From Candidatus Phaeomarinobacter ectocarpi (lineage in GTDB: Bacteria > Pseudomonadota > Alphaproteobacteria > CGMCC-115125), in NCBI RefSeq assembly GCF_000689395.1, contig NZ_HG966617.1, positions 2,008,164 through 2,072,163 of the forward strand: a stretch of DNA of 64,000 nt, written 5' to 3'. Made by a program: the position numbers and the translations under genes. Below the pieces are notes generated by a model. It saw nothing but the letters and a program-made list of their open reading frames with translations, was not told where the DNA came from and did not search any database. Shown here one piece after another: positions 33,251-42,308 of the stretch. How positions within the stretch are numbered: the stretch's first letter is position 1; every line of letters starts with the position of its first letter.

Positions 33251-34405
33251 TCAATACCCAACCGCCGTAAAGAAGATGGCGAACAGGGCATTGAGGACGA
33301 TGACCGTGAAGATTGCTTTCACAACGGAAGATGTCGTCCGCTCACCCACTGATTCAGCACTGCCCGTCACCCGCATGCCTTCAAGGCACCCGATCACAGC
33401 AATGGCCATGGCCAGGAACGGCGCTTTGATGAGCCCGACGAAAAACGTGTTCGACGCCACCGCCACATCAACGCGCTGCAGATAGATCTGCGGCGATATA
33501 TCAAGCGCAAAGTAAGTGACGACCCCGCCACCAAGCAGCCCCATGATGTCCGCAATAAAAGTGAGCACCGGCAGCATCAACACCAGCGCAATCACCCTGG
33601 GCGCCACAAGAACCGCAATCGGGTCCATGCCAAGCGTCCGCATGGCATCAATCTCTTCGCGCACTTTCATAGAGCCGATCTCAGCGGTGAAAGCACTGCC
33701 CGACCGGCCGGCAACAATGATGGCCGTGATCAACACACCCAGTTCCCGCAACATCGAGATCGCCACCAGATTGACCGTGTACACCTCGGCACCGAATAGC
33801 TTGAGCTGTGACGCCCCCTGCTGCGCCAGCACAGCCCCGATCAGGAAGGTCAGCAGCGCGACGATCGGCACCGCATTGAGCCCGACACGCTCCATCTGGC
33901 TTACGACAGAAGTGAGGCGCAATGTCCGCGGACGGACAATCACCTTGCCGATGACCACCAGCACAAGTCCGACCATGTTGAGCATGGCCACTAATTCGCT
34001 GGCCATCGTCACAACCGCCCGGCCCATCCGTTCAGCAATGGCTTCCAGAGCCGTCCCGCGGTCCGGTTCCACGTCACAGGGCTGATCGCTTTCCCGTGCC
34101 AGCTGTATCAGGCCTGACTGTGTGGCATTGGCCCCGCTGATCTGCACTTCGGCGCCAGCATCAGCCAGATCCCGCTGCGTGCGATGAACGACCCACGCGC
34201 CTGCCGTATCAAGGGTGGTGACCCCGGACAAATCTATCACCACGCGCCCCTGCATGTGACGCGGTGTATTGGAAACGGAACTGGCAATCGCGCGCAGCGC
34301 CGCATCGTGCTCACCGACATTACGCACGGTCCATGGACCGGACAGGTTTATCTGTCCGCCATCGGCAGTTTCCTGCGTTTCAAACCGCGCAAGCCCGCTG
34401 GTCAA
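33251..34405 (-). CDS. mlaE: MlaE-type permease with N-terminal STAS domain
   Basis: A permease of about 384 residues. The first ~120 residues form a STAS domain (VVIDLSGVTTLDTAGAWVVH, ADAGAEVQISGANATQSGLI) that in E. coli is supplied by the separate MlaB. The rest is the MlaE membrane domain: VGLNAVPIVALLTFLIGAVL, LFGAEVYTVNLVAISMLREL, then the conserved IVAGRSGSAFTAEIGSMKVR and EEIDAMRTLGMDPIAVLVAP. Starts are non-ATG: TTG at 34405 has GGGGG 5-6 bases upstream and is preferred; TTG at 34459 is the farthest possible because a stop precedes it. It is divergent from the cytochrome c gene. Confidence 0.88.
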   Translation of the reverse strand: MTSGLARFETQETADGGQINLSGPWTVRNVGEHDAALRAIASSVSNTPRHMQGRVVIDLSGVTTLDTAGAWVVHRTQRDLADAGAEVQISGANATQSGLIQLARESDQPCDVEPDRGTALEAIAERMGRAVVTMASELVAMLNMVGLVLVVIGKVIVRPRTLRLTSVVSQMERVGLNAVPIVALLTFLIGAVLAQQGASQLKLFGAEVYTVNLVAISMLRELGVLITAIIVAGRSGSAFTAEIGSMKVREEIDAMRTLGMDPIAVLVAPRVIALVLMLPVLTFIADIMGLLGGGVVTYFALDISPQIYLQRVDVAVASNTFFVGLIKAPFLAMAIAVIGCLEGMRVTGSAESVGERTTSSVVKAIFTVIVLNALFAIFFTAVGY

Positions 34406-34618
34406 TGTAGCCCCCGAAATGACATGCCGGAGTGTGCCGAAAGCGCAGTGAATAGGCAATCAACACGCTCAAGCACTTGATCATATGATTACCGGCCCCG
34501 CCCCGCGATTACCCCAACGATGTGCGCGGCATCGCAACGCATGGTCAGGGTCCAGACAGCTGGTTAAGGTCTTTGCAGTTCACGTGCTGCCCACGGTTTG
34601 CGACCCTTGGAGAAATCA

Positions 34619-35098
34619 ATGCTGAAATCCACCAAAACACTCGCCGCAATTGCTGCTTTTGCCTTCTCAGCAGCCATTGCCACCACCGCCCAGATTGCAC
34701 CAGCAATGGCCGAAGAGGCCGCTGCTGCGGACACGCAAATTGTCGGCGATCCCAAAAAGGGCAAGCGCGTGTTCAATCGCTGCAAGGCCTGCCACACCGT
34801 TGAAGAAGGCGGCCCGAACCGGGTCGGCCCGAACCTCTATGGCATTGTTGGCGCCGAATTCGGTCATCTTGAGGGCTACAAATTCTCAGCGAACTTGATG
34901 GAACTGAAGGCTGAAGGCAAAATCTGGGACGAAGAGACCCTGTCCGCCTATCTCAAGAAACCAAAAGACGTCATTCCCAAGGGAATCATGGCGTTTGTAG
35001 GCCTGCCCAAGGAAAAGGACCGCGCCCACGTCATCGCCTATCTGGCGACTTTCGGCGGCCCTGAGGCAGAAGCTGATGCAGCTGACCCAGCTCCATAA
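34619..35098 (+). CDS. Class I cytochrome c (cytochrome c2-like)
   Basis: A 159-residue exported electron carrier. The signal peptide is [20 protein letters not shown] to about residue 31 (cleavage near PAMA). Haem is bound through Cys55-Lys-Ala-Cys58-His59 ([20 protein letters not shown]), and Met124 in [20 protein letters not shown] is the sixth ligand. [20 protein letters not shown] is typical of mitochondrial-like cytochrome c2/c550. It probably carries electrons in the periplasm between the bc1 complex and an oxidase. The mature protein has short acidic extensions at both ends. GGAG precedes the ATG. Confidence 0.9.
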   Translation: MLKSTKTLAAIAAFAFSAAIATTAQIAPAMAEEAAAADTQIVGDPKKGKRVFNRCKACHTVEEGGPNRVGPNLYGIVGAEFGHLEGYKFSANLMELKAEGKIWDEETLSAYLKKPKDVIPKGIMAFVGLPKEKDRAHVIAYLATFGGPEAEADAADPAP

Positions 35099-35309
35099 AG
35101 TAGCAGCATCTTAACCTCCCTGAACTACTGTTCATGAAGTGGGATGCCGTAGACCGCCCACGCTGCCAGACGTCATCTTTGAGCCATTCTTTAAGGCCTT
35201 GCTAGGTGATGTTCAGGCAGACTGTGGCTGAATACGGATGAACGCACACCTATGAACAGATGCAGGCGGCCGCGCGGGGTACTTCGCGGAACCGGCGTCA
35301 GGGGTAGAC

Positions 35310-37649
35310 ATGAAAACGATACAGCTATTGCGGCGCCTGGCGGCGGCGTTGGCGGGGCTTGCCCTCGCCGGCTGGCTTGTGCTCATGCAATACGACCCTG
35401 CAGGCATCGCCACATCCGTTCGCCTGACCGTTTTTGACTATTACCAAAATGCCGCCCCACGCGCCTATCGCGATCCGTCAATCTCAAGCGGCACCGGCGT
35501 CATCTATGTCGATGTCGACCGCGCCAGCCTGCAGCTCATCGGCCCCTGGCCGTGGCCGCGCACGCGCTTTGCAACCCTGACGGACAAAGCCTTTTCCCTT
35601 GGCGCACGCGCTGTCGTGTTCGAGCCCCCCTTTGAATGGCCGGATGCAACCTCTCCCGCAGAAGCTGTGCAGGAGTGGCTGGCCAACCCGGAACTGGACA
35701 TGGATCAGATTGCCCGCCTGCAGGAAGCAGCGGGCGGCCTGCCCGACAATGACAGCGTACTGGCCAATGCCATTTCGCGCGGTCCTGTCGTCACGGCGTT
35801 CTCCCTGACTGACGAACCCAATTCGCTGGTGCCCGTGCGCAAGGCCCCGGTATCCGCCCGCGGCGGCGACATCACCCAGTTTATTCCTCAGCGCGCAGGC
35901 ATGTCCCCAAGCCTCAAATCGCTGGAGGATGTGGCATCAGGCAATGGCGCGCGCACGCTCTCCTCAGGTCCCGGCAATGACAATGTGATCCGTCAGGTGC
36001 CGCTGTTGCAGCGTGTGTCAGGGAACATCGTCCCAAGCCTTTCGGTTGAAGCTGTTCGCGTCGCCGAGGGCGCACGCGGCATCCTGAGCTTTGTAACCAA
36101 GCCCGATGCTAATCTCGAATTTGGCCGCCGCCCCGGCGTGCAGCGCATTGTTGTCGGCAACAAGGAATTCCCGACAGATCCCGATGGCGGTCTGTGGCTG
36201 CACTACACAAAGGACGAGCCGACCCGGCACCTGCCGGCATGGAAGGTCCTTGGAGATCATCCGGACTCCGATCGCCTCAAGGGTGCCATCGTCTTTGTCA
36301 GCGCCACAGTGCAGGGGGCGGAAGCCTTTGTGGAAACCCCTGTTGGCACAATGCCCCGCGTCGAAGCCCATGTGCAGATGCTGGAGCAGATGCTGCTGGG
36401 TCACTATCTGTGGCGGCCCGACTGGGCGCTGCCCGCTGAACAGGTCTATTTGCTGGTGACGGGCGTTGCCCTTCTCGCGTTGCTCATAACGGCAGGCACA
36501 CTCTGGGCAGCCCTTTTTGGCGTGTTGGCGATAGGCAGCGCGCTTTGGGGCGGCTGGTTCGCCTTTACGTCCAAGCTCTGGCTGATCGATCCCGTGCTGC
36601 CGGTAACCGGCCTCGTCATTGTGTTCCTGATCGGTTCAACGATGAACCTCATGCGCCGCAACGCCACCGAGCGTTTCATCCGCAACCAGTTTTCAGACCG
36701 CTTGTCCCCGAAACACATCAACACGCTGGTCCGCAAACCGGAGGCCGCCGCCCCCACCGGCCGCGGGTCCATGGTCACGGCTTTGTCCGCCGACGTGCGG
36801 GCCTTCCACCGCGTGGCTGAACCTTTCGGGGAAGACGCACAGGCCCTTGCAAGCCTTGTGAACAACATTCACGAGCCGCTGACGCGCTGCGTGCTGCGCC
36901 ACGACGGGATGGTCGACCGGTTCGTCGGCGGCGGCATAAACGCACTGTGGAACGCTCCTGTAGAACGCACCGACCACACAATTCAGGCGGGCCACGCAGC
37001 CCTGCGCATGGTGGCAGAACTTGAGCCGGTCAACCGCGACCTGGAGCGCGAAGCACAGCGCGCCCACCGCCCGTTCATTCCCGTTTCCATGAGCATCGGC
37101 ATTGAGCGCGGCATGGCTGTTGTCGGCAACCTTGGTGCTGAAAAAGTCTATGACTTCTCCGGCATCGGCGGCGCTGTGAACGAAGCCCAGCTGCTGCAGC
37201 GCCTGTCCCGCCAATATGGCCCGGCCATCATTGTCGGCGCCGACGCCCGCGACGAAATCAAAGACAAGTTTGCGTTGCTGGAGATTGACCAGCTGCGTCT
37301 GGACGGACGCATCGGCCCCTGGCGTGTTTACGCGCTGCTTGGTGACCCCATCATGGGAGCGAGCCCGAAATTCAAGGCGCTGGACGAAGCCCACAATGCG
37401 CTCTTCAAGGCCTATCGCTCAAGGGAGTGGAACACCGCCCGTCAGATATCAGCCCAGTGCCGGAAACTCTCCGGTGCCATCCCGACTCTGTACGATCTGT
37501 ATGATGAGCGCATCAAACGGCTGGAAGCCAACCCGCCAGCAGACGACTGGGATGGTGTCCATGAAATCGCGGATTTGCTGTCGCCTGCCAAGTCAAAGGT
37601 CTCCATCGGCAAGCCGGAACCCGCCGAGCTCGGCGAGGCGCAGGTCTAG
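35310..37649 (+). CDS. CHASE2-domain protein with degenerate class III nucleotide cyclase domain
   Basis: A 779-residue membrane signalling protein: an N-terminal helix (AAALAGLALAGWLVLM), a periplasmic CHASE2 sensor (~35-365; GVIYVDVDRASLQLIGPWPW, ARAVVFEPPFEWPD), three membrane segments (~378-447), and a class III cyclase-like domain (~487-650). The first metal Asp is present (Asp495, LSADVRAF). The second is replaced by Gly541 (VDRFVGGGINALWNAP), the base-specifying Asp by Gly621 (FSGIGGAVN), the transition-state Arg by Leu628, and the Lys by Arg537; Asn624 is kept. It is therefore probably inactive as a cyclase and may act as a regulator. The C-terminal ~130 residues are TPR-like or helical. 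Confidence 0.85.
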   Translation: MKTIQLLRRLAAALAGLALAGWLVLMQYDPAGIATSVRLTVFDYYQNAAPRAYRDPSISSGTGVIYVDVDRASLQLIGPWPWPRTRFATLTDKAFSLGARAVVFEPPFEWPDATSPAEAVQEWLANPELDMDQIARLQEAAGGLPDNDSVLANAISRGPVVTAFSLTDEPNSLVPVRKAPVSARGGDITQFIPQRAGMSPSLKSLEDVASGNGARTLSSGPGNDNVIRQVPLLQRVSGNIVPSLSVEAVRVAEGARGILSFVTKPDANLEFGRRPGVQRIVVGNKEFPTDPDGGLWLHYTKDEPTRHLPAWKVLGDHPDSDRLKGAIVFVSATVQGAEAFVETPVGTMPRVEAHVQMLEQMLLGHYLWRPDWALPAEQVYLLVTGVALLALLITAGTLWAALFGVLAIGSALWGGWFAFTSKLWLIDPVLPVTGLVIVFLIGSTMNLMRRNATERFIRNQFSDRLSPKHINTLVRKPEAAAPTGRGSMVTALSADVRAFHRVAEPFGEDAQALASLVNNIHEPLTRCVLRHDGMVDRFVGGGINALWNAPVERTDHTIQAGHAALRMVAELEPVNRDLEREAQRAHRPFIPVSMSIGIERGMAVVGNLGAEKVYDFSGIGGAVNEAQLLQRLSRQYGPAIIVGADARDEIKDKFALLEIDQLRLDGRIGPWRVYALLGDPIMGASPKFKALDEAHNALFKAYRSREWNTARQISAQCRKLSGAIPTLYDLYDERIKRLEANPPADDWDGVHEIADLLSPAKSKVSIGKPEPAELGEAQV

Positions 37650-37676
37650 CACCTCGCCGCAACTCTAGCGGCTACC

Positions 37677-38690
37677 CTAGCTGGCAATCTCAATACCGAT
37701 TTTACCGAAGTGCGCGCCAGAGCCCATGTGCTCGAGACCCGCCTTGAGGTCTTCCAGCGCAAAGGTCGTGTCGATGACCGGATGAATCTCATGCAGGGCC
37801 ATGGCCTTGAGCATGTCTTCAAACTGCGTGCGATTGCCGACGGTAATTCCGTGAATACGCGCATTCTGCGAGAACATGGTCGCGACATTCATGTCTTTCA
37901 TCATGCCGGACAACAGACCGATGACCGCCACATGGCCACCAACCCGGATCGCCGTCAGGGATTGCGTGAAAGTTTCAGCACCGCCCACTTCAACCACATG
38001 GTCAACGCCAACGCCGCCGGTAAAGCCGCGTGCCGCAATGCCCCAGTCAGGCGTGGACTTGTAGTTGATGACATCATCCGCCCCCAGCGCCTTTGCGCGC
38101 TCGAGCTTCTCGTCAGAGGACGACGTGGCAATCACCCGCGCGCCAGCAGCCTTGGCAAACTGAAGCGCAAACATCGACACGCCGCCAGTGCCCTGCACAA
38201 GCACCGTGTCGCCTGCCTTGAGGTTGCCTTCAACCATCAAGGCCCGCCACGCGGTCAGCGCCGCACAGGGTAGCATCGCAGCTTCCATGTCGGTCATGTA
38301 CTCGGGCACCTTGACCACGCCATCTTCGCCGATCAGCAGATAGTCCTGCGCACAACCATCAAGCGATCCGCCCAGCGCCTTGGACAGACCTTCAATGGTC
38401 GGACCGCCCGCATGCCAGGTTGGAAAAAATGTCGGGCACACACGGTCGCCTGCGGCAACCCGCGTCACGCCCTCGCCCACGTCACTTACCGTTCCGACAG
38501 AGTCAGACAGGGGAATAAGCGGCAGCGGGTACTGGCCACCCAGACCAAGCACCGTCGCAAAATCCCGGAAGTTGAGGCAGGCAGCCTTCAGCCGCACCAC
38601 AATCTGTCCGGGTCCCGCCTTGGGCACGTCCCGCTCCACCAACGCCAGATTATCGAGCCCGAACGCTCCCTGGATTTCCATTGCCCGCAT
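37677..38690 (-). CDS. Zinc-free MDR alcohol dehydrogenase/quinone oxidoreductase-like enzyme
   Basis: A 337-residue medium-chain dehydrogenase/reductase. The GroES-like N-terminal domain has VVRLKAACLNFRDFATVLGL (Asn-Phe-Arg-Asp, as in NADPH:quinone reductases and enoyl reductases). The Rossmann domain starts with GDTVLVQGTGGVSMFALQFA and contains VIATSSSDEKLERAKALGAD. There is no catalytic or structural zinc cysteine cluster. The family is called zinc-type alcohol dehydrogenase-like, but oxidation of an alcohol is unproven. AGGAG lies 7 bases before the ATG at 38690. It is divergent from the DAACS symporter gene. Confidence 0.85.
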   Translation of the reverse strand: MRAMEIQGAFGLDNLALVERDVPKAGPGQIVVRLKAACLNFRDFATVLGLGGQYPLPLIPLSDSVGTVSDVGEGVTRVAAGDRVCPTFFPTWHAGGPTIEGLSKALGGSLDGCAQDYLLIGEDGVVKVPEYMTDMEAAMLPCAALTAWRALMVEGNLKAGDTVLVQGTGGVSMFALQFAKAAGARVIATSSSDEKLERAKALGADDVINYKSTPDWGIAARGFTGGVGVDHVVEVGGAETFTQSLTAIRVGGHVAVIGLLSGMMKDMNVATMFSQNARIHGITVGNRTQFEDMLKAMALHEIHPVIDTTFALEDLKAGLEHMGSGAHFGKIGIEIAS

Positions 38691-38820
38691 GTGAAGTCTC
38701 CTAATTGTTTGGTCAGTTTCAAAAATTTTGGATCACAAGCGTTCTGACGTGGTGCGCAAATCATGTCAAACTGGAAGCGCTAGGGTCGATATTTTGCATC
38801 GTGTTTGAACAGGACTTGTC

Positions 38821-40209
38821 ATGCCCAAATCGGCCACCGTACCCTCACGATCCTTGATCCGGATGACGGATCAACTGCAGATGCTCATCAGGCGCCGCCT
38901 ATGGCTGCAGGTTTTGATCGGCATGGCGTTGGGCATCGGCACAGGCATCCTGCTAAGCCCCGGCATGAACCTTGTGCACCCGGAATGGTCGGACCGTATC
39001 GGCGCCTGGCTCGCCCTGCCCGGCAATCTGTTTCTGGCCATTATCAAATTTGTGGTCGTGCCGCTCATTGCAGCCTCTGTCATCCGCGGCATCGCAGCAG
39101 GTGGCAGTGGCGAGCAGTTACAGAAACTCGGCGGCAGGGTCGTCTTGTACTTCCTGGTTACAACCATCGTCGCCGCACTGTTTGGCCTCGCTGTCGCAAC
39201 GGCATTCAAACCCGGTGCTTACCTCGACGGCGCCCTTCTGGAAGATCGGGTTGCCGACGCACCCAATGTCCCTATCGCAGACCCGGACATGGAAGACGAT
39301 CTTGGAGAACCCGGCGTGACCACTGTCATCGTCGAGCTAATCCCCACCAACCCGTTCGAAACCCTGATAAACGGCGATATGCTGCAGATCGTCATTGCCG
39401 CTGCCATTCTAGGCATTGCCATGGTGAACCTGCCCCAAACCGATTCCACTCCGTTTCTGGATTTGATGGGCTCCATCCAGGCTGCCTGCATGGTGATCGT
39501 CAAATGGGCCATGCAATTTGCGCCCATCGCCGTGTTCGGACTGCTGGCCCAGGTCGTCGCGGAAGTAGGAGTGGATGCATTGATCGGCACAGGGGCCTAT
39601 GTGCTGACGGTGCTGGTCGGTTTGGTCCTGCTGATGTTGTTCTATCTGGCGTTGGTCATGCTGATCGGGCGAAAAAGCCCACTGTGGTTCATGGCGCAGA
39701 TCCGGGAAGTCATGCTGCTGGGTTTCTCCACATCTTCTTCCGCCGCCGTCATGCCGGTGTCCCTGCGCACCGCTGAAGAAAGCCTCAGGGTGCGCGCGGC
39801 AATCGCCCGCTTCGTGGTGCCGTTGGGCGCCACCATCAACATGGGCGGAACAGCGCTTTACCAAGCCGCCGCCGCCCTGTTTCTGGCACAGGTCTTCGGC
39901 ATCGACATAGGGCTCGCCGCCATCACCCTCATCGTTGTTACTGCTGTCGGCGCATCCATCGGCGCACCGGGCACGCCCGGCGTTGGCATCGTCGTGCTCG
40001 CATCGATCCTTTCAGGCATCGGCGTGCCTGAAGCAGGCATCGTGCTCATTCTCGGTGTTGACCGCGTTCTGGATATGGCACGAACGTCTGTGAACGTGGC
40101 GGGCGACCTGGTTGCCTGCGTAGTGATGGACCGGTGGATTGCGGCAGACCTGCCTCCCGAGGAGACCCCAGCCATGCCGCCGAAGGACGAAATCAGCCCG
40201 ATACCCTAA
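38821..40209 (+). CDS. Dicarboxylate/amino acid:cation symporter (DAACS/SDF family)
   Basis: A 462-residue inner-membrane transporter of the GltP/DctA/GltPh fold, moving dicarboxylates or acidic/neutral amino acids with Na+ or H+. Hallmarks are NLFLAIIKFVVVPLIAASVI in TM2, the re-entrant HP1 serine-rich motif GFSTSSSAAVMPVSLRTAEE, TM7 LGATINMGGTALYQAAAALF, HP2 VGASIGAPGTPGVGIVVLAS, and TM8 VDRVLDMARTSVNVAGDLVA. The TM8 Asp-Arg pattern RVLDMARTSVNV supports an anionic amino acid or dicarboxylate. AGGA precedes the ATG. Its stop shares a CTAA with the TauD gene's stop. Confidence 0.92.
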   Translation: MPKSATVPSRSLIRMTDQLQMLIRRRLWLQVLIGMALGIGTGILLSPGMNLVHPEWSDRIGAWLALPGNLFLAIIKFVVVPLIAASVIRGIAAGGSGEQLQKLGGRVVLYFLVTTIVAALFGLAVATAFKPGAYLDGALLEDRVADAPNVPIADPDMEDDLGEPGVTTVIVELIPTNPFETLINGDMLQIVIAAAILGIAMVNLPQTDSTPFLDLMGSIQAACMVIVKWAMQFAPIAVFGLLAQVVAEVGVDALIGTGAYVLTVLVGLVLLMLFYLALVMLIGRKSPLWFMAQIREVMLLGFSTSSSAAVMPVSLRTAEESLRVRAAIARFVVPLGATINMGGTALYQAAAALFLAQVFGIDIGLAAITLIVVTAVGASIGAPGTPGVGIVVLASILSGIGVPEAGIVLILGVDRVLDMARTSVNVAGDLVACVVMDRWIAADLPPEETPAMPPKDEISPIP

Positions 40210-41087
40210 GCAGGCGTGTCACCCTTGATCTGGCAGCGATGCATCACGCGCCGGGACTTGGGGTCAAAAGCTTCACGCTTGTGGTTGAGGGACCGGTTGT
40301 CCCAGATCAGCAAGTCGCCCTTGCGCCACTGATGGGTCCATGAAAAACGCGGATCCGCACAATGCGCCCACAGGGCATCGAGCAGCGCCTCATTCTCGGC
40401 CCTGTCCATATCCACGATCCAGCCATTGCTGCGACGCCCCAGATAAAGCGCCTTCTCACCACTTTCAGGATGCGTGCGGATGATCGGATGCCGGGCGCCC
40501 GGTGCCTTGGTCACATCCGTTACGGGCTCAGCACCCGCACGCAATTCACCTACGCTGGTGTAGCTGGAGTCATGGTTGGCAATACGGCCTTCGATCTTTG
40601 CCCGCAGATCATCAGGAAGCGCGTCGAGCGCCGTCACCATATTCGCAAAACTCGTGTCGCCCCCGCTGGGCGGTATCTCCAGTGAGTACAGAACGCTCGC
40701 CATGGGCGGCTGATCCACATAGGACATGTCCGTGTGCCACTCAGCCTCATCCGAGCCCAGGGCACCGATGGGTTTTCCATCTTCAACAACGTTGGAAATA
40801 ATCCAGATATCGGGACGGGATTTTTCCTGAGAGCCCACATTGTCCGTCGCGCTGGCCGGTGCCAGATCAAGCGGCCCAAAGCGCTTTGAAAACGCAACCA
40901 GATCATCGTCGCTCATCGACTGGCCGCGGAACAGCAGCACCTTGTGGGTCAGCCATTCCTGACGCAGCGCCAAAAACGTAGCGTCATCCAGCGTCCGCAC
41001 ATCAAGTCCGCGAATTTCAGCGCCAACAGCGGCACCCGTAGGCACAACCTCAAAAGGCGGGTCGCTCTTCGTTGCTGGATCACCCAT
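40206..41087 (-). CDS. TauD/TfdA-family 2-oxoglutarate-dependent dioxygenase
   Basis: A 293-residue non-haem iron enzyme. The iron triad is His-x-Asp in EAEWHTDMSYVDQPPMASVL and the distal His in IWDNRSLNHKREAFDP, followed by Arg for 2-oxoglutarate (RRVMHRCQI). GAEIRGLDVRTLDD and KVLLFRGQSMSDDDLVAFSK are TauD-like. Relatives oxidise taurine, alkylsulfates or aryloxy acids. GGAGG lies 8 bases before the ATG at 41087, which overlaps the MFS gene by 8 bases. With an MFS importer upstream and a sulfatase beyond it, use of a sulfur-containing compound is plausible but unproven. Confidence 0.88.
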   Translation of the reverse strand: MGDPATKSDPPFEVVPTGAAVGAEIRGLDVRTLDDATFLALRQEWLTHKVLLFRGQSMSDDDLVAFSKRFGPLDLAPASATDNVGSQEKSRPDIWIISNVVEDGKPIGALGSDEAEWHTDMSYVDQPPMASVLYSLEIPPSGGDTSFANMVTALDALPDDLRAKIEGRIANHDSSYTSVGELRAGAEPVTDVTKAPGARHPIIRTHPESGEKALYLGRRSNGWIVDMDRAENEALLDALWAHCADPRFSWTHQWRKGDLLIWDNRSLNHKREAFDPKSRRVMHRCQIKGDTPA

Positions 41088-42252
41088 CGATCCGGCCTCC
41101 ATTCCAAATTCGGTGGCCCAAAAAGGCCGCGCCGCAAGCAAGCACAGCTAGGGCGGTCATCGCAAGGTAGGTGAGCCCGCCAAAGTCCTCATAAAACCGC
41201 CCGGACGCATAGGTCGCCCCGGCCATGACGATGCCGCTGGCCAAAGCCGAATAGACGCTTTGCGCCGTCGAGGCGAGCTGTGGCGGCACCCCGCGCACCA
41301 GAAACTGCATGATGCCCAGATGCGCCAGAGCAAACGTCATGGCATGCAGACATTGCAACACAGGCAAGGACCAGAACGGCGGATCAAACGCCATGATCGT
41401 CCACCGCACGATGCCACCAGCGCCCGCAAGGCCAATCAGCATCGCCGGACCAAACCGCGCCACGATGGGTGCCGCCTTCCAGAGCAGCACAACTTCGACA
41501 ACCACGGCCCAGGCCCACAACGCACCAATAACACTGTCGCTGAGACCAAGCGATTGCCAGTGCAACGTGCCGAACGCGTAATACACCGCATGGGTCGCCT
41601 GCACGCTCGCTGCAGCAAAGGCAAAGACCAGAAACACCGGCGACCGAACCAGCCGTACCGCGCTGGCAAGATCCACCCGCCCTACACCGCTGATCTCGGC
41701 ATCGCCTTCGCGCTGGTCTGAGAGCAGAAAATAGGCCGCAAAGTTCAATACGCCGCCAAACACGATCACCCAGATGACCAGGTCAGGCCCAAGGCTGCCC
41801 AGCGCTGCCCCAACGCCGAGATTGGCCACAATGAACGCAACAGACCCCCAAGCCCGCGCCCGTCCATAGACAAGCTTGCCGGATTCGCTGTCGCGCATGG
41901 CAAGCGCATCCGTCATCGGCATGATCGGCGGCCCGAATACGGTCATCACCATCAGCACCGCAAGGATCGGCCAGAAGCTGCCCGTGGCGAGATAGACAAG
42001 ATTGGCCACCAGCGTGACCGCCGTCAGTACACGCAACACCCGCACCGGCGCCCCGGCCCGATCCGCCAGATAGGCAATGACCGGCATCGTCCCCATGCGG
42101 ACCACGCCGGAGATGGCAAACAGCAGCCCGATTTCATACGGCGACAGCCCCCGGGACTCGAGCCACACGGGAAAATAGGGAAGGAACGTCCCCATGGCGA
42201 GGAAGATCGCGCCATAGGCAAACGCATATCGGTGTTCCAGCGACATGGTCAT
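41080..42252 (-). CDS. MFS transporter, HcaT/LacY-like group
   Basis: A 390-residue 12-helix transporter. The N-terminus HRYAFAYGAIFLAMGTFLPY and then FPVWLESRGLSPYEIGLLFA, with GTMPVIAYLADRAGAPVRVL as the loop 2-3 motif, match the phenylpropionate/nucleoside (MFS_1-like) transporter group. The second half includes FGPAMLIGLAGAGGIVRWTI and VLQCLHAMTFALAHLGIMQF. It should import a small organic compound by proton symport. A strong GGAGGGGG precedes the ATG. Co-transcription with the overlapping TauD gene points to uptake of that enzyme's substrate. Confidence 0.87.
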   Translation of the reverse strand: MTMSLEHRYAFAYGAIFLAMGTFLPYFPVWLESRGLSPYEIGLLFAISGVVRMGTMPVIAYLADRAGAPVRVLRVLTAVTLVANLVYLATGSFWPILAVLMVMTVFGPPIMPMTDALAMRDSESGKLVYGRARAWGSVAFIVANLGVGAALGSLGPDLVIWVIVFGGVLNFAAYFLLSDQREGDAEISGVGRVDLASAVRLVRSPVFLVFAFAAASVQATHAVYYAFGTLHWQSLGLSDSVIGALWAWAVVVEVVLLWKAAPIVARFGPAMLIGLAGAGGIVRWTIMAFDPPFWSLPVLQCLHAMTFALAHLGIMQFLVRGVPPQLASTAQSVYSALASGIVMAGATYASGRFYEDFGGLTYLAMTALAVLACGAAFLGHRIWNGGRIDG

Positions 42253-42308
42253 CCAGCGCCCCCTCCCCTAAGCTTGGCGCAACACGACCGGTAGGGGGAG
42301 ACACGGGT

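Noticed and set aside
34479..34490. Short palindrome around ATCATATGAT between mlaE and the cytochrome gene
   Set aside because: Only ten bases, A/T-rich and not placed consistently relative to either start; it could be chance.
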